This document shows, one piece after another, positions 1 to 9,103 of a stretch of DNA of 64,000 nt. Origin of the DNA: Betaproteobacteria bacterium (GTDB lineage Bacteria > Pseudomonadota > Gammaproteobacteria > Burkholderiales > Casimicrobiaceae); NCBI GenBank assembly GCA_013298765.1, contig JAAFJA010000002.1, positions 62,001 through 126,000 of the forward strand. Reading direction: 5' to 3'. Each line of letters starts with the position of its first letter. Within the stretch, counting starts at the first letter, position 1. A program made the position numbers and the translations under genes. The notes beneath the pieces were generated by a model that was not told where the DNA came from, did no database searches, and worked only from the letters and a program-made list of their open reading frames with translations.

Positions 1-1279
1 CTAGTGAGCCAAGCAGGTATGCACCTAGCGTTGGGTTAAAGGCCGAGTTACGCCATGTGCGGGCTACACCGATGGCTGCCACGCCGATCAGGAGCAGCGC
101 AACCAGGCCAAAGAGTCCGGCTTCGAATAGCAGCTGGAGCAGGTCATTGTGGGCGTGTTCAACAAAACCAGTAAGTGACTGCGGCTGGAAGGCCGGGAAC
201 GCGACCGCGTAGCTGCCGATCCCGCTCCCAAGGGGGAAGAGCGAAACTGCACCGGCAATGGTTGCGCGATACATTTCTAGCCGCGCTGCGAAGCTTCCAG
301 AGGCAGACGAGTCGGCGATTGCTGCGAAAAATGATTCTGACGATCCGAGTGCAGCACCAAGCGCAATGAGCGCCGCTGCGCCCATCACGAGCGTGCGGCG
401 TCGCTTTTGACCTCGTCGCGCCGCGCGCGTGGTTTCCACGGTGACAGAGACGATGAGGACGGCCATAACGGCTGCGATACCGCTTCGAGAGAGTGTTGCG
501 GCACACGCCAGAACCATCGAGATGGTGATGACCGACCACAGCATGAAAAAGAGGCGGCGTAGATCGTATCTAAGCTCCGTACTCGCTAGCGCTTGCGATG
601 CCTGGAGCGCGGTGAACGGTACCAATAGCGCGAATAGCGTTGCGAGGTGATTCTTGTTGACGAACGTTCCTGCAGCCCGCACATGGCCGACATAGTCAAC
701 CGTGAATACCGACGCGCCTTGAAAGGCAATCTGCGCGACGCCCAGAAGTGCTTGTAGAAGGGCGATCACAACAAAGAAGACGAGCAACTTAAAGCGGATC
801 GTTTCGGGAAGCGCAATCGCACTGAGCGCGATTGCGAGACAGCTCAAGAGCAGCACCAACGCTTGAAGCCCCGCATCGGATGCGAGCGAAACTGGCAGGC
901 TAGCGGCCGCTATCGAGGGTGAGGCCAGGCTTTCTATTACGGGTTTGTAGCGCGCGTGGCCCGGCAGCATCAGCCAAGCATCAAGGCCAATCGGAAGTGC
1001 GCTGAAAATTGCGAAGAGTGCCAGCACTCCGAGGGCAGCGAGCCAGGCCTTCGAACTCAAATTGAGATTTTCACCTTGTGGTGTGATGAAAAAATTTCGC
1101 GCAAGTACTGCCGATAGTGCTACTGCGGCGCAAAAAGCAATAAGCCAAATTGCGCGGTCTGTATTGCCGCCGCGATCAAAAATGCTGAGAGTAGCACCGC
1201 CGAGGGCGCAAACTGCGAGCCACAAAAATGCATCGGGCGGAGAAGTCTCCGCCCGTGATCGCCGACTACGCTGTGGCAT
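1..1279 (-). CDS. O-antigen ligase / Wzy-type polymerase (3' end outside window)
   Basis: This reading frame is open from ATG at 1279 to the left edge, about 426 codons, so the C-terminus is missing. It encodes many hydrophobic segments separated by short polar loops. Family-type motifs are visible: AGTFVNKNHLA around residue 180, and further on GSGIGSYAVAFP followed by EHAHNDLLQLLFEAG, the large-loop signature of WaaL/Wzy (PF04932-type) proteins. Such inner-membrane proteins polymerise or ligate undecaprenyl-linked glycan on the periplasmic face. The start overlaps the stop of the upstream OmpA-like gene as TAATG, which suggests translational coupling. Ligase and polymerase cannot be told apart from sequence alone; the Wza and Wzc genes upstream favour a role in exopolysaccharide polymerisation. 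Confidence 0.85.
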   Translation of the reverse strand, partial: MPQRSRRSRAETSPPDAFLWLAVCALGGATLSIFDRGGNTDRAIWLIAFCAAVALSAVLARNFFITPQGENLNLSSKAWLAALGVLALFAIFSALPIGLDAWLMLPGHARYKPVIESLASPSIAAASLPVSLASDAGLQALVLLLSCLAIALSAIALPETIRFKLLVFFVVIALLQALLGVAQIAFQGASVFTVDYVGHVRAAGTFVNKNHLATLFALLVPFTALQASQALASTELRYDLRRLFFMLWSVITISMVLACAATLSRSGIAAVMAVLIVSVTVETTRAARRGQKRRRTLVMGAAALIALGAALGSSESFFAAIADSSASGSFAARLEMYRATIAGAVSLFPLGSGIGSYAVAFPAFQPQSLTGFVEHAHNDLLQLLFEAGLFGLVALLLIGVAAIGVARTWRNSAFNPTLGAYLLGSL

Positions 1280-2349
1280 TAGTTCGGGCTAACGTTCCGT
1301 CTGTCGCGGTTGTAAATGTAGACGCCAAGCCCAACGGCACCAGTCGTGCCGATGATCGCGGTGGTCGGGAATGTTGCGGGCGCAACGACCGCTGGAACTG
1401 GCACCGCGGGCGGAACAGCAACCGCAACCGGAGCGGCGGGCGGAGGAACGACTGGCGCGGCTGGCGGAGGCACCACGGGCGGCGCTGGCGGCGGAGCGGG
1501 TTGTGCGGCAGCCACTGGCGGTACGCCACACACTAGGCCCTGCCCCTCAACACGAACGACCACGCGGCGATTTGGCTGCAAACACTCCGCCAACGCTGCC
1601 ATGTCTCCGGAGGATGCACTTCCCTGCTCAAGACCGCCGGAGGTGAGCTTGCTACCACGCGGGTAGACGCAACTCGTTTTTACTGGTGCGGTGTGACCGA
1701 AGCCGATCGCTTCCAATGAGTACGGTTTTGCAAACCGGGATGATAGGTAGTCGCGCACAGTGACCGCGCGCGCGAGGCTCAACCGGTCGTTGTACTTTTC
1801 GTCACGCGTGCTGTTGGTGATGTCAGCGTGGCCTTCCACAACAACGCGTTCAACACCAGTGCATTCCGCGTCGACTTTACGCGCCAAATCGTCAAGCGCT
1901 TTGCGACCGTCTGCGAATGTATCGGCGAGCGCGAACTTGTTATGGGGGAAGAGGGTGCTCGCATCAATCGTGACCGTGCTGCGGCGAGTGGCGGGGGCGA
2001 CCGCAGGCGCGATCTGCGCGCCGCTCACCATTTGGGTGCGTACGCCTTCCACCGCAGCGCGAGCGGCGTCACAGCCAGGCGCGGCGGGCTGCGTCCAGCG
2101 TTGATTGGCTGCGAGCGAAACCTCACAGCCGGGGGATACCGAGATTGTTGCTGCACCAGTCGAGGTTGTCAGTACACGTGCACCCGCCGGGAGTTGCATG
2201 CCGTTTGATGCAGAGCGCAAGCCGGTCGCGCCGCTCACCAAAACGTTTCCTGATACGTTTTTCAACGCTGCGCCGTTGGCGATGGAAATCAACGCGGACC
2301 CAAATAGGAGCGTTACTATTGCAGCGGAAATACGGTGTGTTTTTGGCAT
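1279..2349 (-). CDS. OmpA-family protein with FecR-like N-terminus and Pro/Ala-rich tail
   Basis: This is a 356-residue secreted protein with an N-terminal signal peptide (hydrophobic LLFGSALISIANGA). Residues about 28-90 resemble a FecR-like beta domain (GNVLVSG, LPAGARVLTTSTGAATISV). Residues about 125-275 form an OmpA C-terminal peptidoglycan-binding domain, with VVVEGHADITNS, YNDRLSLARAVTVRDYL and a late NRRVVVRVEG. The order is unusual: after the OmpA domain comes a Pro/Ala/Val-rich stretch and then a short hydrophobic segment (AIIGTTGAVGLGVYIY) ending in charged residues. It lies in the exopolysaccharide operon and may anchor the secretion machinery to peptidoglycan; that role is inferred. 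The domain call is firm, the function is not. Confidence 0.85.
   Translation of the reverse strand: MPKTHRISAAIVTLLFGSALISIANGAALKNVSGNVLVSGATGLRSASNGMQLPAGARVLTTSTGAATISVSPGCEVSLAANQRWTQPAAPGCDAARAAVEGVRTQMVSGAQIAPAVAPATRRSTVTIDASTLFPHNKFALADTFADGRKALDDLARKVDAECTGVERVVVEGHADITNSTRDEKYNDRLSLARAVTVRDYLSSRFAKPYSLEAIGFGHTAPVKTSCVYPRGSKLTSGGLEQGSASSGDMAALAECLQPNRRVVVRVEGQGLVCGVPPVAAAQPAPPPAPPVVPPPAAPVVPPPAAPVAVAVPPAVPVPAVVAPATFPTTAIIGTTGAVGLGVYIYNRDRRNVSPN
1432..1479 (-). repeat. Two-copy 24-bp tandem repeat coding PVVPPPAA
   Basis: Two adjacent 24-base units (1432-1455 and 1456-1479) encode the same octapeptide PVVPPPAA in the tail of the OmpA-like protein. The bases have diverged at several third positions while the residues are kept. 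It is part of a longer proline/alanine-rich linker. Confidence 0.7.
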
Positions 2350-2462
2350 GAGTTTTTCTATCCCTGGACCTTGACCATAGTGTAAGCGCCTGCGCCTAGT
2401 AAGACAAGAATTTGAGCACTAATCACTCGATAAATAGGGCCAATTCCAGCGTGATGTCGGTT

Positions 2463-3701
2463 TTACGGCGTGTCGCCACCGAAGCTAATGACAACGTCAT
2501 CGAGGGCGACGCGACCATTCGCGCCGAGCGCTTTCCAGTTTGAGCGGGTGGATTCCAGCGAAAGTTGCTGCCCATGACAACTCTCGGGGACTACGAACGT
2601 GTTAGTTATCAGCACCCAATCGTTAATCCCCGCACCGGGCGTTTGGGAGGCAATTCGATCCTGTGCAGCCGGGTTCAACTCGGTGCCAACTAAGCAGCGC
2701 AGCGAAAGACGAAATCTGTGAGCCGCGGCTTGCGAGGTATCTCGGATTCGATAACTAAGCGAATAGCGCCCGCGCGGCAACGCTGTCATCGTAGTGGCGA
2801 TCTCTGACTTTACAGGCCGACCGTTGAGTTCCGCCTCAAAGTATCGGTTGGCGACACCATCAATCGTCTCACGCTTGATCCGCGCGACATATCCGTCGCG
2901 GAAGTCACCACCCGCGCCTAGTTTCCAATCGAACGCGTCGTTCTCAATTGCTTTGCTGAAGTCTCCATTGAACACGTTCGGGATTTCCACGGGCTCTCCG
3001 GGGCGCTTTCGCACGACTCGATCAATCCATAGACTGTAAATACTCGCGAATTCCGGGCTGCGCAGTGAGGCTGCACGCAAGCACTCAAAGCTCCGGTTGG
3101 ATAAGACGTCAGCTGCAGACGCGGAGGTGGCGAGCTGCACTTTTTGCGCGATAGGCGCGTTGCTCTGGCACACGCTGTACACCAACTCGTCGAGCAGCGG
3201 CGAGCGAGTCGTTTGCCAGCGCTCGATCGTTTTCGCCCAAACCGGTGTGCCACTCAGATTTGACAGCGCTTTTACGACGTCTGCTTGAGCCAAAGGATCT
3301 ATTTCTGCAAGTCGTTCCCCTGCCGCCACTGCGGCCTCGGCGTCGCCCGCTTGCAGGCTTCGAAAAATGACGAGTCGCAGTACGTCGGGATTGAAAGGCG
3401 CGAGCGTTTTTGCCGCCGCGAGCGCCGTGCTCGCCTCCTGAGTTGGTGGCAAGTTCGCGGCGGCCCCATCGGCTGCGATCGCGAGATGGCCCGCCGCATC
3501 AAACGGCGACCGCAACACATAGTCGCGCAGCGCACTACCTTGCGGGCTTCGTAGTGCCTGCTCGCGCGCAGACTGTCGATTGTGCAAGAACCACATTGAG
3601 GCCAAGAGGAATGCTAGCAACACCAGCGCAATCCAGCGCAACGCCGGGTTCGCGTCTGCGCCTACGTTTGTGGCGGGATCGATATCGCGCGCGTCCTTCA
3701 T
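2463..3701 (-). CDS. Membrane-anchored protein with helical repeats and carbohydrate-binding-like tail, function unknown
   Basis: This 412-residue protein has a short cytoplasmic N-terminus, one transmembrane helix at about residues 23-42 (LRWIALVLLAFLLASMWFL) and a periplasmic remainder. Residues about 60-220 are alanine-rich and helical, like TPR-type repeats (PFNPDVLRLVIFRSLQAGDAEAAVAAGERLAEIDPLAQ). Residues about 240-410 are beta-rich and look like a jelly-roll carbohydrate-binding domain, with a typical ending (GRVALDDVVISFGG). The gene lies between the J-domain and OmpA-like genes of the exopolysaccharide operon. I do not recognise a named family; a scaffold or glycan-contacting role in assembly is inferred from context. 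Confidence 0.75.
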   Translation of the reverse strand: MKDARDIDPATNVGADANPALRWIALVLLAFLLASMWFLHNRQSAREQALRSPQGSALRDYVLRSPFDAAGHLAIAADGAAANLPPTQEASTALAAAKTLAPFNPDVLRLVIFRSLQAGDAEAAVAAGERLAEIDPLAQADVVKALSNLSGTPVWAKTIERWQTTRSPLLDELVYSVCQSNAPIAQKVQLATSASAADVLSNRSFECLRAASLRSPEFASIYSLWIDRVVRKRPGEPVEIPNVFNGDFSKAIENDAFDWKLGAGGDFRDGYVARIKRETIDGVANRYFEAELNGRPVKSEIATTMTALPRGRYSLSYRIRDTSQAAAHRFRLSLRCLVGTELNPAAQDRIASQTPGAGINDWVLITNTFVVPESCHGQQLSLESTRSNWKALGANGRVALDDVVISFGGDTP

Positions 3702-3761
3702 GGCAGTGTCGCTTCGCTCGCGCCAACGCGATTCAAAGTAAGGCTGAACATGCGTCTGCGC

Positions 3762-5093
3762 CTAGATTGGATGCGAAGACCAGCGCGTTAGCACCGGTTT
3801 TCCGCGTTGCAGGTTTAGGGCGCCTTGAACAAACATCTGCTGACGAGAAACTGATCCATCGTTCGCTGTCATCGAAATCTCGATTTGTCCGGCGAACGTA
3901 GGCGCGCCATTCACAGGCCGAAAGCGATCAACCTTGACAAAACGCACTTCGCGGCGTTTCGTCGCCTCAAACACCTGTGTAAAGTCATTCAGAATCTTGT
4001 TGCGTCCTGCGACTTCGGCGGAAAAAAGGCGCGCGAATCGCTCCGATTGCCCCGCTTCAATCGACTCAGAGAGTAAAACCAAAAATTCATCTACAACTGC
4101 CACTGAATTTGGGGAGGCCACCTTTTCTAGCGGTTTATCGGATGTTGCCTCTACGGTGGCTCTAGCTCCAACGGATCGGACGTTCTGGGACGAGAGCTGA
4201 TTGACCGTGGTCGCAGGGAGAGAGCGACTAGAGGCTTGATCGCTCGCTACCAGCGACAGCGTTGGGCTGGGACTCAAGGCAACTGAAGACGTCGCTTGAG
4301 CAGGCGGTGGCGATGGATTCATCGGTGGAGCTACAGCAGCAGGTGATGAGGGCTGCGCAGTAGCTTCCGTCACACGCGGCTCAGCCTGCGAAAGTGTTTG
4401 CGTCTCTCGCAAACTCACTCCGTCGCTCCGTGGTTTCGCGACGACGATTTCGGGATGCTTCGGTGGTGAACTCAGGTTAAGAAGCAGCACTGTTACTGAC
4501 AGAAATAGTGCGCCAGCGCCCCACACAAGCATGTTGCGGGATCGCAACCAACCGAATCTCGACACAGCCGCTGGCGAGTCAGAACGTTTCGCGCTGCGGG
4601 CGGCCTCTCGCGAATAAGAGGTTGTCGTCGACATTGGCTCGACGATCGACCCATCATAATCTTTACGTCGCGCCTCGTCGTATAAAGTCTCGTAAGCAAG
4701 GTTAACTTGTGCGGCTGCGTCATCCGGAAAGTCTTCCGGCTTCACATCGGGATGGACCATCGCGATCAGGCGCCGGTAGTGGTCTCGCACCTGCTCGCTG
4801 GATGCGTCGCGCGTGAGTCCGAGGAGCGCGTAGTGATTGCGACTGCTGCGCAACTGACTGCGTGCGATGTACCACACGGCCAACTCTCGCAACGTTTTCT
4901 GCGTCCCTTTCGAGCTGACCTGGATGGACTCATCTGGGCTCAGCTCCGTATCTGCGGGAGATTTATTTGCGGCGAGCTGGAGAATTGCTAGACCCACACG
5001 CGAATCTGAAATCGCGGGCAGCATTTCTCCGCGCAGTGATTTTCGATACACAGCGCGCAGGTCGTTAGGCAGATTGTCTACAGTGAGCAGCAA
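3762..5093 (-). CDS. Membrane J-domain (DnaJ-like) protein with NTF2-like tail
   Basis: This 443-residue protein carries a J domain at about residues 86-150, with the diagnostic HPD motif (MVHPDVKPEDF) near residue 114 and the usual YALLGL start and AYETLYDEARRKDYD end. A single transmembrane helix follows at about 183-205 (MLVWGAGALFLSVTVLLLNL). Then comes a long Ser/Pro/Ala-rich linker and a C-terminal domain of about 110 residues resembling the NTF2/SnoaL fold (VVDEFLVLLSESIEAGQSERFARLF). The J domain would stimulate DnaK on the cytoplasmic side, while the tail sits in the periplasm. The start is TTG at 5093, backed by a GAGGTG ribosome-binding site eight or so bases upstream. A J protein in an exopolysaccharide operon is unusual. 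Confidence 0.85.
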   Translation of the reverse strand: MLLTVDNLPNDLRAVYRKSLRGEMLPAISDSRVGLAILQLAANKSPADTELSPDESIQVSSKGTQKTLRELAVWYIARSQLRSSRNHYALLGLTRDASSEQVRDHYRRLIAMVHPDVKPEDFPDDAAAQVNLAYETLYDEARRKDYDGSIVEPMSTTTSYSREAARSAKRSDSPAAVSRFGWLRSRNMLVWGAGALFLSVTVLLLNLSSPPKHPEIVVAKPRSDGVSLRETQTLSQAEPRVTEATAQPSSPAAVAPPMNPSPPPAQATSSVALSPSPTLSLVASDQASSRSLPATTVNQLSSQNVRSVGARATVEATSDKPLEKVASPNSVAVVDEFLVLLSESIEAGQSERFARLFSAEVAGRNKILNDFTQVFEATKRREVRFVKVDRFRPVNGAPTFAGQIEISMTANDGSVSRQQMFVQGALNLQRGKPVLTRWSSHPI

Positions 5094-5160
5094 TTGCGCA
5101 CCTCAACCCAATTTCGTAGTTCGCAGGGGTGTTTCATCGTCGCAAGTGGTGAAGTCGTGC

Positions 5161-7452
5161 TTACGCTGTCTTTACGAGTTCAGGTTTATCACCGTAGTAG
5201 TAGAACTGTTGTTCGTAACCATACATCGCGAGCTCGCTGCCAAGTTTGGTTAATACGGCTCCGATCGGCACGCGGCCCGCTTGGCGCAAGCGGCGAACGG
5301 CGTTTCGAATCGCTGCCTTCCGTGTTTTCGCGCTTTCAACAACGAAGAGGGCCGCATCCACTCGGTTACAAAGAATGATGGAGTCGGCGATGCCCAAGAT
5401 CGGCGGGCCGTCGAAGATGATGTGATCAAAATTGGTTGCCGACGGATCGATGAGCCGAGACAAGTTATCTCCGCTCAAAAGTTCGGCCGGATTGGGGGGG
5501 ATAGGGCCGCCTGTGATCACATACAAATTCGCGAATTTTGTCTTCCGAGTAACTGCGATAGGATCAATGTTCGAAGACAAGATGTTCGACAGCCCATTTT
5601 CATGGTCCATCCCAAGCATGCGATGCATCGTCGGGTTACGCATGTCGGCATCAACAAGCAGTACGCGTCGCCCCATTTGCGCAAGCGCCGCCGCAATGGA
5701 AAATGCGGACGTTGACTTTCCCTCATTTTTTGTGCAACTCGTAACGACAAGCGTCCGCGGCGCACCTCGTGCCGTGGAAAACTGGAGCGCCGTGCGCACG
5801 GAACGATAGGCCTCTGCAAGTGCGGATCGCGGGTCTTCGGTTGCCTGTTGGGCCGCCGTTGCCTTTGCGACGCTCACCCGTGGAATCACGCCCAGAAGCG
5901 GCATGCCTGTGAAGCGCTCCACCTCGTCAGGAAACTTGATCGAATCATCCATGTACTCGATCACAAATGCGAGCGCGAGTCCTGCCATGATTCCGAGCAG
6001 TAGGCCGGTCATCACACCGCGCATCACATCAGGGCGGAAGGGGAACAGCGGCGTTTGCGCGCGATCAACAATGGCAACGTTATTGGTATTGGATTGCGAT
6101 GTAATTGCGAGTTCTTTTGAACGCTGCAATAAGCTCGCGAACATTTCGCGGTTGGTGTCGACTTCGCGCTTCAAAATGCCATAGCGGATGCCTTGGTCTT
6201 GAGTCTCTAAGATGTTTCGCTTCGATGCTTCGACGCGGCTACGCAGCCGTTCCTCCTGCGCCTTTGCTGAGTCAAGCGCAGCTTTCGCGTTGATTTCAAC
6301 GCTTGAGCTCACCGTTTTGATTTCCTCTTGAATGCGTCGCTCAGCGTTCTCGATCTGCGCTTGCAACGCCTGCATGCGTGGATGTGTCGGTTTGTAGGTT
6401 CTCAGCTGATCCTGATACTCAAGTTCAAGTTTTGCTTTGTTTTCCTTAAACGCGGATAGAGCTTTGTTGTCGAGAAGCTCCTTTGCAGATGCTGACGAGC
6501 GGCGCGCTTCTTCGTAGTTTGCTTCTGCCTTGATTCTTTCTCGCTCGGCTGCAGCTAGCGCGGCCGAGAAGTCAGAGAAGTTTTGTGCTGCTGGGTTTGA
6601 TTTCTCTTCAACATTGAGAATTTGCTTTTGCTTCGTATACGAAATCAGCGTGTTCTCCGACTCTTCAAGCCGCGTTTTTGCTCGCGTCAGTTCAGTTTCG
6701 AGAAACTTTCGTGCATAAGCCGACGCATCCACCTTTCGATCAAGGTTGGATGCAATGTAGGCATCTGCCCAGGTATTCGCCATGCGCGCTGCAAGGTCCG
6801 GGTCCGCGCCGATTACGTTGATGCGGACAAGTTTAGTACCGAGGACCGGGGCTGCCGACATTGAGCCCCGCAATCCCCCGAGCACAGATTCGCGATCAAG
6901 TACCTGGCGGTCTTTAACAGACGGCTCGCTGCGCTTACGCAACGTCGTCATGATTCGACCGATCCAATCCTCGCGCTTGGATGCGGCGTCGGCGCTTTCC
7001 GCCGCGGGCGGCTCGGCTTGAGTAGGTCGGCCGGAACGATCAATATCGAGGTTGAGCGTTTCCATTACGCGCTCAGCGAGCTGACGACTGCGGATCAGCT
7101 CCAGCTGCGTTTGAAGGAAAGAGCCGTCATCGTAGTAATCCTCGGTGGTGCCGCGAGCATCTTTGTAGTCAACTACCCGCTGCGCGTTTCGGTCAATCTG
7201 GAGCGTGGTGGAAGCCTGATACAGCGGGGTTTCCATGAGCGTGCGAATGGTGAGGTAGGTCACGCCGAGTAGCGTACAGGCAAGAATCCACCACTTACGT
7301 TTCCAAACGATGCGAATGAGATCGCGCAAGTGCAGCGAATCATCCAACTCAGTGTTGAGTTGGTTCGGGGCCGCGTAAACCGCGAGTGGATTTGCGTTGT
7401 GTGGAATGAGGGCTCCGCCTGCTGGCTGCGGCGAATTCTGCGGTGGATTCAA
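5161..7452 (-). CDS. wzc: Wzc-type polysaccharide co-polymerase / tyrosine autokinase
   Basis: This 763-residue inner-membrane protein controls chain length and export of exopolysaccharide through cycles of tyrosine autophosphorylation. An N-terminal Wzz domain with a first transmembrane helix (WWILACTLLGVTYLTI, about 54-69) leads into a long periplasmic coiled coil (about 240-420). A GNVR-type segment and a second helix (VMRGVMTGLLLGIMAGLALAF, about 472-492) follow. The cytoplasmic BY-kinase has Walker A SCTKNEGKST (near 570-578), Walker A' VLLVDADMRNP and Walker B HIIFDGPP. The C-terminus has a tyrosine cluster (MYGYEQQFYYYGD), the autophosphorylation site. The start is TTG at 7452, preceded by GGAG at suitable spacing. 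The CpsB-type phosphatase in the same operon is the expected partner. Confidence 0.93.
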   Translation of the reverse strand: MNPPQNSPQPAGGALIPHNANPLAVYAAPNQLNTELDDSLHLRDLIRIVWKRKWWILACTLLGVTYLTIRTLMETPLYQASTTLQIDRNAQRVVDYKDARGTTEDYYDDGSFLQTQLELIRSRQLAERVMETLNLDIDRSGRPTQAEPPAAESADAASKREDWIGRIMTTLRKRSEPSVKDRQVLDRESVLGGLRGSMSAAPVLGTKLVRINVIGADPDLAARMANTWADAYIASNLDRKVDASAYARKFLETELTRAKTRLEESENTLISYTKQKQILNVEEKSNPAAQNFSDFSAALAAAERERIKAEANYEEARRSSASAKELLDNKALSAFKENKAKLELEYQDQLRTYKPTHPRMQALQAQIENAERRIQEEIKTVSSSVEINAKAALDSAKAQEERLRSRVEASKRNILETQDQGIRYGILKREVDTNREMFASLLQRSKELAITSQSNTNNVAIVDRAQTPLFPFRPDVMRGVMTGLLLGIMAGLALAFVIEYMDDSIKFPDEVERFTGMPLLGVIPRVSVAKATAAQQATEDPRSALAEAYRSVRTALQFSTARGAPRTLVVTSCTKNEGKSTSAFSIAAALAQMGRRVLLVDADMRNPTMHRMLGMDHENGLSNILSSNIDPIAVTRKTKFANLYVITGGPIPPNPAELLSGDNLSRLIDPSATNFDHIIFDGPPILGIADSIILCNRVDAALFVVESAKTRKAAIRNAVRRLRQAGRVPIGAVLTKLGSELAMYGYEQQFYYYGDKPELVKTA

Positions 7453-7530
7453 AACTACTCCGAGTAACTCTTGATGTCTTTGTGTGTCACGAAAAGCGCC
7501 GACGCCTGTATTGGCCTCCCCTTGCGGCGC

Positions 7531-8256
7531 TTAGCGGATGAATGCGAACGGATTGAAAACCGAAAGAATGTCTGAGAAGACTGAATCGCGAATTGCCGCG
7601 CGTGTCTTCGAACGATTTACCACGATCAGATCGTCGCTCATGATTCGTGGATCCTCGGCTTCACCGACGCGAATCTTCTCGACGTCAAACGTGAGGGTCT
7701 CTTGCTTGCCATCGGTTTGCATCCGAAACACCTTCACATTGGTGAGATCCCCGAGATTGCCCTGGCCGCCCGCGAGCGCAATGGCGCGCAGGAGCGTGGT
7801 GGGGCCCTGCAGTGGGAAGACTCCCGGCTTGCTCACCGCGCCTTCCACAGTAAATCGCGAGCTGATCGCTTCTTTCACAAAGACAGTGACTTGCGGGTTC
7901 TGCAAGTATTGCTCGGACAAGCGGTCTGCAATCAAGCGTTCGAGCTGAATCGAACTGAGCCCAATCGCCATGACTGTGCCGACCAGCGGCAAGCTGATGT
8001 TGCCTTGCGAGTTCACACGGACAGTACGCGTGAGCTCGGCCTGGCCGTAAACCGAGATGTCAAGCAGATCTTGGCTGCCGATCTTGTATTCATCGAGCAC
8101 GGCTGCAGGCATGCGAATTTGAGTCGCGTCATTCGCGCTTGCGTTGGGTGCAGATCGAGTTGGTTGCGAGGCGGACTGCGCGGATACTGATCCGAGGCAG
8201 AGCGCTAGCGACGCAACCGCGATTGAATTAGCAAACAAACACAACCATGGCTTCAT
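7531..8256 (-). CDS. wza: Wza-type outer-membrane polysaccharide export protein
   Basis: This 241-residue exporter has a signal peptide (KPWLCLFANSIAVASLALCLGSVSAQ) without an obvious lipobox cysteine at the cut site. A Poly_export domain follows (EYKIGSQDLLDISVYGQ, GNISLPLVGTV, LSEQYLQNPQVTVFVKEA) and then a SLBB domain (FTVEGAVSKPGVFPL, LLRAIALAGG). It forms the outer-membrane and periplasmic channel with the Wzc-type protein downstream. I chose ATG at 8256 because GGAGAGAG precedes it and a signal peptide begins there; an upstream in-frame ATG at 8304 would overlap the end of the phosphatase gene. It is shorter than E. coli Wza, as is usual for the small betaproteobacterial members. Confidence 0.9.
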   Translation of the reverse strand: MKPWLCLFANSIAVASLALCLGSVSAQSASQPTRSAPNASANDATQIRMPAAVLDEYKIGSQDLLDISVYGQAELTRTVRVNSQGNISLPLVGTVMAIGLSSIQLERLIADRLSEQYLQNPQVTVFVKEAISSRFTVEGAVSKPGVFPLQGPTTLLRAIALAGGQGNLGDLTNVKVFRMQTDGKQETLTFDVEKIRVGEAEDPRIMSDDLIVVNRSKTRAAIRDSVFSDILSVFNPFAFIR

Positions 8257-8293
8257 AACTCTCTCCGCAATGGATTGCATCAATCCGGACAAG

Positions 8294-9103
8294 TTAGGCC
8301 GCACCGCGACCGAACACTTTCCCTATTATCGCGCGAAGAGAGCCTGAGGCGGCGCGTGACTGATGAGCGGGCGGGCGCGTTTCGGCTGCGATTGACAGAT
8401 TGTTTAAGACAAGGCTCGGACGCGTTTCCACCATCGCCGTGGCCTCGGCGTCGCCTACGAGCGCCGCCGCGCGCTGCCGCGCCTCGGCCATGATCGGCGC
8501 GCGACGCCCGGTCGTGTGGCCGTCAGAAGCAATGACGTCGCACCAGCCTTCTCCGATCAATTGTTCAGAAAAGCGTTTGGCAGCGGGGCCAAAACTTCCT
8601 AACAGCGCGCCGCTCGTGACTTGCAGCCAAGCACCGCTTCGCGCGATGGCCAAAAAATCCGCGGTGTGTTGACCGTACCAAGATAGCCGTTCAGGGTGGG
8701 TAATGATGGGTGTAATGCCGTCAGAAATGAGGCGAAACACCGATTCGGTAAACCGCGGGGGGCGAACGTGGTGGGACGGCTCTAGAAGAAGGTAGCGGCT
8801 ACCTCCCAAGAGCGGAATGCGACCGCTTTCGATTCCCGCATTGATTTCTGGCACGAGATGCACGTCTGCGCCAAAGTTCAAAGTAAGCGCTATGCCTTTG
8901 TCATTGAGAATGAGTTGCAAATTTGCGACACGACGCTTTATGTCATCGGCATTGTTTTCGTAGAGTCCGGGATAGATGTGTGGCGTGCAAAACGTCGTGG
9001 AAATGCCGTCGGCGACAGCCATTTTGGCCATCGCGAGGCTGCCTTCGAGCGACGTCGGACCGTCGTCGATGCCGGGCAGCATGTGACAATGCAGATCAAT
9101 CAT
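8294..9103 (-). CDS. CpsB/YwqE-type PHP-domain tyrosine-protein phosphatase
   Basis: This 269-residue PHP-fold metal-dependent phosphatase is predicted to dephosphorylate the Wzc-type kinase two genes downstream. All PHP metal-ligand motifs are visible: HCHMLPGIDDG at the N-terminus, FCTPHIYPG, PIITHPER and VIASDGHT. LLLEPSHHVRPP is also family-typical. The last 30 residues form an extra low-complexity tail. It is the first gene of the minus-strand exopolysaccharide operon, so the operon promoter should lie in the 270-base divergent region upstream. The family assignment is secure; the substrate is inferred from operon context. Confidence 0.92.
   Translation of the reverse strand: MIDLHCHMLPGIDDGPTSLEGSLAMAKMAVADGISTTFCTPHIYPGLYENNADDIKRRVANLQLILNDKGIALTLNFGADVHLVPEINAGIESGRIPLLGGSRYLLLEPSHHVRPPRFTESVFRLISDGITPIITHPERLSWYGQHTADFLAIARSGAWLQVTSGALLGSFGPAAKRFSEQLIGEGWCDVIASDGHTTGRRAPIMAEARQRAAALVGDAEATAMVETRPSLVLNNLSIAAETRPPAHQSRAASGSLRAIIGKVFGRGAA

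Noticed and set aside
8257-8304. Upstream start for the Wza-type protein
   Set aside because: It would overlap the phosphatase gene and put 16 polar residues before the signal peptide; ATG at 8256 has a good ribosome-binding site.
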